A stretch of DNA of 64,000 bases from Okapia johnstoni (Eukaryota > Chordata > Mammalia > Artiodactyla > Giraffidae): assembly GCA_024291935.2 (NCBI GenBank), contig CM044316.1, positions 8,176,501 to 8,240,500 on the forward strand, read 5' to 3'. The notes beneath the pieces are model-generated. The model was not told where the DNA came from and ran no database searches. It saw only the letters and a program-made list of their open reading frames with translations. Below, piece after piece: positions 44,601 to 53,600 of the stretch (position 1 is its first letter; each line of letters opens with the position of its first letter). The position numbers and the translations under genes are program-made.

Positions 44601-47600
44601 CCTTTCTTTGGGATTGGAATGAAAACTGACCTTTTCCAGTCCTATGGCCACTGCTGAGTTTTCCAAATTTGCTGGCATATTGAGTGCAGCACTTTCACAG
44701 CATCATCTTTTAGGATTTGAACTAGCTCAACTGGAATTCCATCACCTCCACTAGCTTTGTTTGTAGTGATGCTTCCTAAGGCCCACTTGACTTCACATTA
44801 CAGGATGTCTGGCTCTAGGTGAGTGATCACACCATCGTGATTCTCTGGGTCATGAAGATCTTTTTTGTACAGTTCTTTTGTGTATTATTGCCACCTCTTC
44901 TTAATATCTTCTGCTTCTGTTAGGTCCATAACATTTCTGTCCTTTATCAAGCCCATCTTTGCATGAAATGTTCCCTTGGTATCTCCAATTTTCTTGAAGA
45001 GATATCCAGTCTTTCCCATCTTTGGAACCCTGCATTCAGATGGGAATATCTTTCCTTTTCTCCTTTGCTTTTCACTTCTCTTCTTTTCACAGCTATTTGT
45101 AAGGCCTCCTCAGACAGCCATTTTGCTTTTTTGCACTTCTTTTCCATGAGGATGATCTTAATCCCTGTCTCCTATACAATGTCACGAACCTCCATCAGGC
45201 ACTCTGTCTATCAGATCTAGTCCCTTAAATCTATTTCACACTTCCACTGTATAATCATAAGGGATTTGATTTAGGTCATAACTGAATGGTCTAGTGGTTT
45301 TCCCTACTTTCTTCAATTTCATTATGAATTTGGCAATAAGCAGTTCATGATCTGAGCCATAGTCAGCTCCCGGTCTCGTTTTTGCTGACTGTATAGAGCT
45401 TCTCCATCTTTGGCTGCAAAGAATATAATCAATCTGATTTCAGTGTTGACCATCTGGTGATGTCCATGTGTAAAGTCTTCTCTTGTGTTGTTGGAAGAGG
45501 GTGTTTGCTATGACCAGTGCGTTCTCTTGGCAAAACTCTATTAGCCTTTGCCCTGCTTCATTCTGTACTCCAAGGCCAAATTTGCCTGTTACGTCAGGTG
45601 TTTCCTGACTTCCTACTTTTGCATTCCAGTCCCCTATAATGAAAAGGACATTTTTGGGGGGTGTTAGTTCTAAGAGGTCTTGTAGGTTTTCATAGAACTG
45701 TTCAACTTCAGTTTCTTCAGCGTTACTGGTCGGGGCATAGGCTTGGATTACCATGATATTGAATGGTTTGCCTTGGAAACGAACAGAGATCATTCTGTCA
45801 TTTTTGAGATTGCATCCAAGTACTGCATTACGGACTCTTTGTTGACCATGATGGCTACTCCATTTCTTCTAAGGGATTCCTGCCCACAGTAGTAGATATA
45901 ATGGTCATCTGAGTCAAATTCACCCATTTCAGTCCATCTTAATTGCTGATTCCTAGAATGTCGATGTTCGCTCTTGCCATCTCCTGTTTGACCACTTCCA
46001 ATTTGCCTTGATTCATGGACCTAACATTCCAGGTTCCTATGCAATATTGCTCTTTACAGCATCAGACCTTGCTTATATCATCAGTCATGTCCACAACTGG
46101 GTATTGTTTTTGCTTTGGCTCCATCCCTTCATTCTTTCTGGAGTTATTTCTCCACTGATCTCCAGTAGCATATTGGGCACCTACCGACCTGGGGAGTTCC
46201 TCTTTCAGTATCCTATCATATTGCCTTTTCATACTGTTCATGGGGTTCTCAAGGCAAGAATACTGAAGTGGTTTGCCATTCCCTTCTCCAGTGGACCACA
46301 TTCTGTCAGACCTCTCCACCTTGACCCGTCCGTCTTGGGTGGCCCCACATGGCATGGCTTAGTTTCATTGAGTTAGACAAGGCTATGGTCCATGTGGTCA
46401 GATTATTTTCTGTGATTATGGTTTCAGTGTGTCTGCCCTCTGATGCCCTCTCGAAACACCTACCGTCTTACTTGGATTTCTCTTACCTTGGACATGGGGT
46501 ATCTCTTCATGGCTGCTCCAGCAAAACGCAGCCGCTGCTTCTTACCTTGGACGAGGGCTATCTCCTCGCAGCTGCCCCTCCTGACCTTGAACGTGGAGTA
46601 GCTCCTCTCAGCCCTCCTGCGCCCACATTGCCTCCCCCTGACAGGCAATGTGTTTATTGTATTTGAAGTGGGTGCCTCTTTGAAATGAATTCTTGAACAG
46701 GAAGTTTAAGTCAAGAACTGAAGGTGAAAGTGAAAGTGACTCAGTCACATCGGACTCTTTTCTACCCCTGGACTATTCAGTCCATGGAATTCTCTAGGCC
46801 AAAATACTGGAGTGGGTAGTCTTTCCCTTCTCCAGGGGATCTTCCCAACCCAGGGATTGAACCCAGGTCTCCTGTATTGCAGGCCGATTTTTTACCAGCT
46901 GAGCCACACGGGAAGCCCAAGTTAGGCACTAGCATTATTTAAAAAAAAAAACTGTCGGGGATTATACTACACTTAACTAATTTGCTTATAGTTTCTAATA
47001 ATCCTCTAAATGCAGAGGATTTACCCAACTCAAGTTCAGTGTTCGCTGCTCAAAAACCAATTCTCCAGAGGCAGCAGCTTGTAGAAAGGAAATGTTGCTT
47101 TAATCCGAAGATTGGCAATCTTGGGAGAAGGTGTGTACTTGCATCCCCACAACCTGCTTCCAAGATTCTGTTCAGCTATGACAGTATGGTTTTTGTTTTT
47201 TTTTTTTTTAGTTTAATTAACTTTGTATTTTATATTGGAGTATAGCCACTTAACAGACTTCCCTGGTGGCTCAGATGGTAAAGAATATGCCTGCAATGTA
47301 GGAGACCTTTGTTCAATCCCTGGATCAGGAAGATACCCTGGAAAAGGAAATGGCAACCCACTCCAGTATTCTTGCGTACAGAATTCCATGGAAAGAGGAG
47401 TGTGGCAGCCTACAGTCCATGGGACCGCAAGGAGTTGGACATGACTGAGCGACTAACACACACAGATATAGCCAGTTAACAGTCTTGTAAAAGTTTCGGG
47501 TGAACAACAAAGAAACTCAGCCATAAATACACATGTATCCATTCTCCCCGACTTCCCTCCCACCCAGGCTGCCACATAACATTGGGAAGAGTTCACTGTG

Positions 47601-50600
47601 CTATACAATGGGTCCTTGTTGGTTACCCGTTTTAAATATAGCAGTGTGCACATGTCCATCCCAAACTCCCTGACTATCCTTTCCCCTCATCCCTCCCCTC
47701 CGGCAATCATAAATTCATTCTCTAAGGCTACGAGTCTGTATCTGATTTGTAAATAAGTTCATTTGTATAATTTCTTTTTAGATTTCACATATAAAAGATG
47801 TCATGTTTCTCTTTCAGACTTACTTCACTCAGTATGACAATCTCTAGCTCCATCCTTGGTACTGCAAATGGCATTACATCATTCTTTTTTAATGTCAGCC
47901 ATGGTAGTTTTTTTATGTGGGGTCTGTAGCTCAGTTGGTAAAGAATCTGTCTGCAATGCAGGAGACCCAGGTTCAATCCCTGGGTCAGGAATATCCCCTG
48001 GAGAAGGAAATGGCAACCTACTCTAGTATTCTTGCCTGGAAAATCCTATGGACAGAGGAGCCTAGCGTGCTACAGTCCACAGGCTCACAAGAGTCAGACA
48101 CAGCTTACTGATTTAAACCAATGGTAGTTTTTAAAGGGCAAAAAGGGAAAGAATCTCAGTGAATCGTCAAGGCAGGAAGTCAAGATCTGCATCATTTTCC
48201 ATTACATGCAGGCTGGCAGACTCTTCATGATCTTTCCTCAGATGGTATTAAATATCTCATCCATGTGGTCTACTTGCAGAATTGTTCAGGGCATTTCTGG
48301 GGATAGAGAGCTAATCATACTTTAACTTAATTCTTCATTCTACTTCTTTTAATCTGAGGAAGAAATCAAGACAGGTTCAGTTCAGTTCAGTCGCTCAGTC
48401 GTGTCCGACTCTGCGACCCCATGAACCGTAGCACGCCAGGCCTCCCTGTCCATCACCAACTCCCAGAGTCCACCCAAACCCATGTCCATTGAGTCGGTGA
48501 TGCCATCCCACCATCTCATCCTCTGTCGTCCCTTTCTCCTCCTGCCCTCAATCTTTCCCAGCATCAGGGTCTTTTCAAATGAGTCAGCTCTTCGCATCAG
48601 GTGGCCAAAGTATTGGAGTTTCAGCTTCAAAATCAGTCCTACCAATGAACACCCAGGACTGATCTCCTTTAGGATGGAATGGTTGGATCTTCTTGCAGTC
48701 CAAGGGACTCTCAAGATTCTTCTCCAACACCACAGTTCAAAAGCATCAATTCTTCGGCGCTCAGCTTTCTTTATAGTCCAACCCTCACATCCATACATGA
48801 CCACTAGAAAAACCATAACCTTGACTAGACAGACCTTTGTTGACAAAGTTATGTCTCTGCTTTTCAATATGCTTTCTAGGTTGATCATAACTTTCCTTCC
48901 AAGGAGTAAGTGTCTTTTAATTTCATGGCTGCAATCACCATCTGCAGTGATTTTGGAGCCCCCCAAAATAAAGTCTGATACTGTTTCCACTGTTTCCCCA
49001 TCTATTTCCCATGAAGTGATGGGACTGGATGCCATGATCTTAGTTTTCTGAATGTTGAGCTTTACATCAACTTTTTTGCTCTCCTCTTTCACTTTCATCA
49101 AGAAGCTCTTTAGTTCTTCTTCTTCACTTCCTGCCATAAGGGTAGTGTCATCTGCATATCTGAGGTTATTGATATTTCTCCCAGCAATCTTGATTCCAGC
49201 TTGTACTTCCTCCAGCCCAGCGTATCTCATGATGTCCTCTGCATATAAGTTAAATAAGAAGGGTGACAGTATACAGCCTTGACGCACTCCTTTTCGTACT
49301 TGGAACCAGTCTGTTGTTCCATGTCCAGTTCTGTTACTTCCTGACCTGCATACAGGTTTCTCAAGAGGCAGGTCAGGTGGTCTGATATTCCCATCTCTTT
49401 CAGAATTTTCCACAGTTTGTTGTGATCCACACAGTCAAAGGCGTTGGCATAGTCACTAAAGCAGAAATAGATGTTTTTCTGGAACTCGCTTGCTTTTTTG
49501 ATGATCCAGAGGATGTTGGCAATTTGATCTCTGGTTCCTCTGCCTTTTCTAAAACCAGCTTGAACATCTGGAAGTTCACGGTTCACATATTGCTGAAGCC
49601 TGGCTTGGAGAATTTTGAGCATTACTTTACAAGAGAGATCAAGCAAGGAATTGTGTGTATTCACTAAAGCATAAGTCAGGAGTTAGTTCAATGTTACGTA
49701 GTGAATCTCATTTTGTAATTTCATAAGGATTACTTTATGTAATCTCATAAAGTAAGTTTTAAAGGGAACAGAAACTGGCAGACAGGAAAGGGTTAAAGAG
49801 CTGCTTACTAATTTCTATCGTTAGACCTCATTCCATTTCTATGGGATAAGAGGCAAAAGTTCATCTTCTGTAACTGTTTCATGCTGACATAGGGATATGT
49901 TTGACCAGAAGATGTCGGTGGCGGTCTGTAGCATCACTTTACTGATAACTCTAGTTGCCTGCTTACATAGATGGGCAGAGAAAGCTACAGTTATTTTGAG
50001 GCCCACAAAAATGTAGACTATCATGAGCAATACTGTTAATCCCATTCTCTTGAGGTCAGTTCTTGGAGTTTTACTAGCCATAGATGGAACAGCCTATGTC
50101 ATGGCTACAGTCTGGTCATCACGCAGTTAGCATATTCCCTCTGGTGGCAGTTATAGTATCTGCAAAACAACTCAGGAGTGTGCATCAGACACAGATTCTT
50201 TGACTCTATTGTTTAGTCATTAACTGCTTCAGCCTGATTATCTGTGACCTAGGGAGGCTTGGGAAAGTTCAGCTTTCCTACAAGAGGCAGGGAACATCGA
50301 AGAGTCACTGTGCTTGGGGGGGTGGGGGGGCAGGATTTAGAGTTCTGCTTGCTTTGATACCTATATGTACCATTATCATGCAGGGGTGTGTGTGGGAAGT
50401 TGCTTCAGTCATGTCTGACTCTTTGTGACTCCATGGACTGTAGCCCACCAGGCTCCTCTGTCCATGGGATTCTCCAGGCAAAAATATTGGAGTGGATTTC
50501 CATGCCCTCCTTCAAGGGATCTTCCTGACCCAGGGATCAAACACACATCACCTACATCTCCTGCACTGCACACGAATTCGTTACCACTGAGCCACCAGGG

Positions 50601-53600
50601 AGAAACCCCATTATAATGTATACCAAATACTATGTGTAATGTTATACTTCAGTTCAGTCGCTCAGTTGTGTCCAACTCTTTGTGACCCCATGGACTGCAG
50701 CATGCCAGGCTTCCCTGTCCATCACCAACTCCCAGAACTTGCTCAAACTCACGTCCATCGAGTTGGTAATGCCATCCAACCATCTCATCCTTTGTCATCT
50801 CCTTCTCCTCCTGTCTTCAATCTTTCCCAGCATCAGGGTCTTTTCCAGTGAGGCAGTTCTTCTCATCAGGTGGCTAAAGTATTGGAGTTTCAGCTTCAGC
50901 ATCAGTCCTTCCGATGAATATTCAGGCTTGATTTCCTTTAGCATTGACTGGGTTGATCTTCTTGCTGCCCAAGGAACTCAAGAGTCTTCTCCAACACCAC
51001 AGTTCAAAAGCATCAATTCTCCGGCCCTCAGTTTTCTTTACAGTCCAACTCCCACATCCATACATGGCTACTGGAAAAACCATAGTTTTGACTAGAGGGA
51101 CCTTTGTAGGCAAAGTAATGTCTCTGCTTTATAATATGCTGTCTAGGTTTGTCATATCTTTTCTTCCAAGGAGCAAGCATCTTTTAATTTCATGTCTCTT
51201 ATGTTATGTAGTGTTATGTTATATATGTTGTTATGTTATGTTATGTAATGTTATGCAATGTTATAAGTCATATAAAATAATAGCATTATTTGGTACACAT
51301 AATAACATTTCACATAATGTATATCTGATATACAATATATATAATATGGTATACAGTATATATAATAAAACATAATATATAGTTATCTTATGTAAGCCTT
51401 ACCAACAGTTACAGAAACATTAAGCACTCTGCCACTTATCTTTGTAGCTACTTTTAATAGTCTTCTATTTTCACTCTTGCTAAATAAGCTTGTAAAATTG
51501 AGATTGAACCACGTTTAGCTGTTGTTATGCCATCATTTTAAATTACCTGAATGAAATTTTTGAGGTAGATATTGCAATAACTGTTGTTCAGCCACTCAGT
51601 CATGTCCAGCTCTTTGTGACCCCATGGACTGCAGCATGTCAGGCTACCTTGTCCTCCACTATCTCCAGGTGTCTGCCCAAACTCATGTCCAGTATCAGTC
51701 ACAATATAATGTCTGAAAAAATGCACAGCCTGAAAGTTGAGTGTTATGCTTTATTCAGTGGACTTTCTGAGAACCTCAAGCCTTGGAGATAGAGGATGAG
51801 CCAGGATCTATAGAAGTTTTGCAACAAAAACAAGATAGTTGGAACATCAAAGAATTACTATTAATTAAATAAAAGCAGATATCTCAAGTTAGTGAATTTA
51901 ACACTTTATCTATGGCAAGGTGCGAGAGTTGGGGCTTGTTGAAATCACTCCTTTTACATGCACCTCAGCTATCCAAGGCCAGTATCCTTCTCTTTCCCAT
52001 CATGAGTCCCCTCAGGTGCACTTTTGTGTGTGGCTGCCGGGGGAGGGCTTGGCTGTGGATGGCTGATTAGCTCCCTCCTGATTTCCCTCAGTCTCACACT
52101 CGGGGGTGTTGGTAGTGATTGATGGCTTGATTATCCTAGCATCCTTTGTTTGCTTATATGGTAGACAACATTTTTCATCCATAATAATTAAACATATATA
52201 CTATCTAAAAATATATAGTATATCTCTGTGTCATTGAAAAAGACCCTGATGCTGGGACAGATTGAAGACAAAAGGAGGAAGAAGCAGCAGAGCATGAGAT
52301 GGTTAGATAGAAACCAGACTCAATGGACATGAATTTGATCAAACTCCATGGGTTAGTGAAGAACAGGGAAGCATGACATGAAACAGTCCATGGGGTTGCA
52401 AAGAGTTGGACACGATTTAGCAACTGAACAGCATGGTGTCATAGCCATCAAAACAATCACAATTACTAATGTAACTCCCACAATTCATAGAACTGTCACT
52501 GGAAGTGCAAACACCAAGCTATGGGAATATCACCTTGATTCAGAATCGAACAAGGATGATGCTGACCTGGGATACACTGCGTGATTCTGGTGACTCAGGT
52601 AATGGCTGAGACAGCGGGTATGTAAGTCTTCACTGTGTGTCAAGATGCCCAAGGATATGACAAATGGAATATTGAAGTTTAAAGGGAAGTGTGGGCTATG
52701 GTGGGTCAAAAGGAAACAGTCCATCTGTAGAAGAGGTCCTTTCAAGGCACTGCAAGATGTCAACCTTAGCCTTGTCCTGCAGGTCTTGCTGTGGTGGGCC
52801 TCCTGTCCGCTCCAGGGATAAATGGATTTCTGGGTGAGGCCCCTCTGGTCCTGGATACTGAGGAACTGACAACTCTACGTGAGACGCACAGGGGTTTGCT
52901 GCAGGAAAGCTCCCACATCCTGCTGTCAGATGTCATATCTGCCTTTACTACCAACAAGGACACCAAGAACCTCAGGTCCCCAGTCACCTTTGTCTTCCAA
53001 CATGTGAGTACAGGTGGGATGGAGTGGTGGGTGTGGAACAGGCCTGAGTCCTGGGCACAGCCTTGGGCTTCAGGGGGTTCCCCCATGGGTGCATAAACTG
53101 TTTAGGAAAGCCCTTCACAAGCCAGCTTTGGGTCAGCATTTCTGAGCAACAGAACCCCTAACTCACACCTACTTCCTCTTCCTGTTAACACAGTCACTGA
53201 CCCCCGGGCCAAGAGAGAAGGTGCACTGTGTTTATTGGGAGCATGGCCAGAACGGAAGTGGCCACTGGGGCACCAGAGGCTGCAGGGTGACTGGCAGCAG
53301 AAATGCCAGCACCACCTGCCAGTGCACCCACCTCAGCATCTTTGCCGTCCTCATGGCCCAATACAGCGTGCAGGTGAGAACCCTCAGCGAGGCGACATTC
53401 AAGGGCTACCGCTGTGCAACAAAGTCCCATGCATAGAAGCTTTAGAAACATGAATTTATTATTCTCTCACAGTTTCTTCAAGCTAGCAAATAGTCGTGGT
53501 TCAGATAAGCTTTCTGTTCAGGTTCCTACAAGTCTTATAAACCTTTCATCAGAAAATTGGGGTCATCCCCTAACTCCCTGATTTCTGGCAGATTTCAGTT

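Noticed and set aside
47918..47990. tRNA-like gene
   Set aside because: The A/B-box-like sequence is the head of a Bov-tA SINE with flanking duplication; no acceptor-stem pairing.
52378..52584. 68-codon ORF across exon 11
   Set aside because: The exon is read in another frame, which fits both splice phases and the ADGRE2-like sequence.
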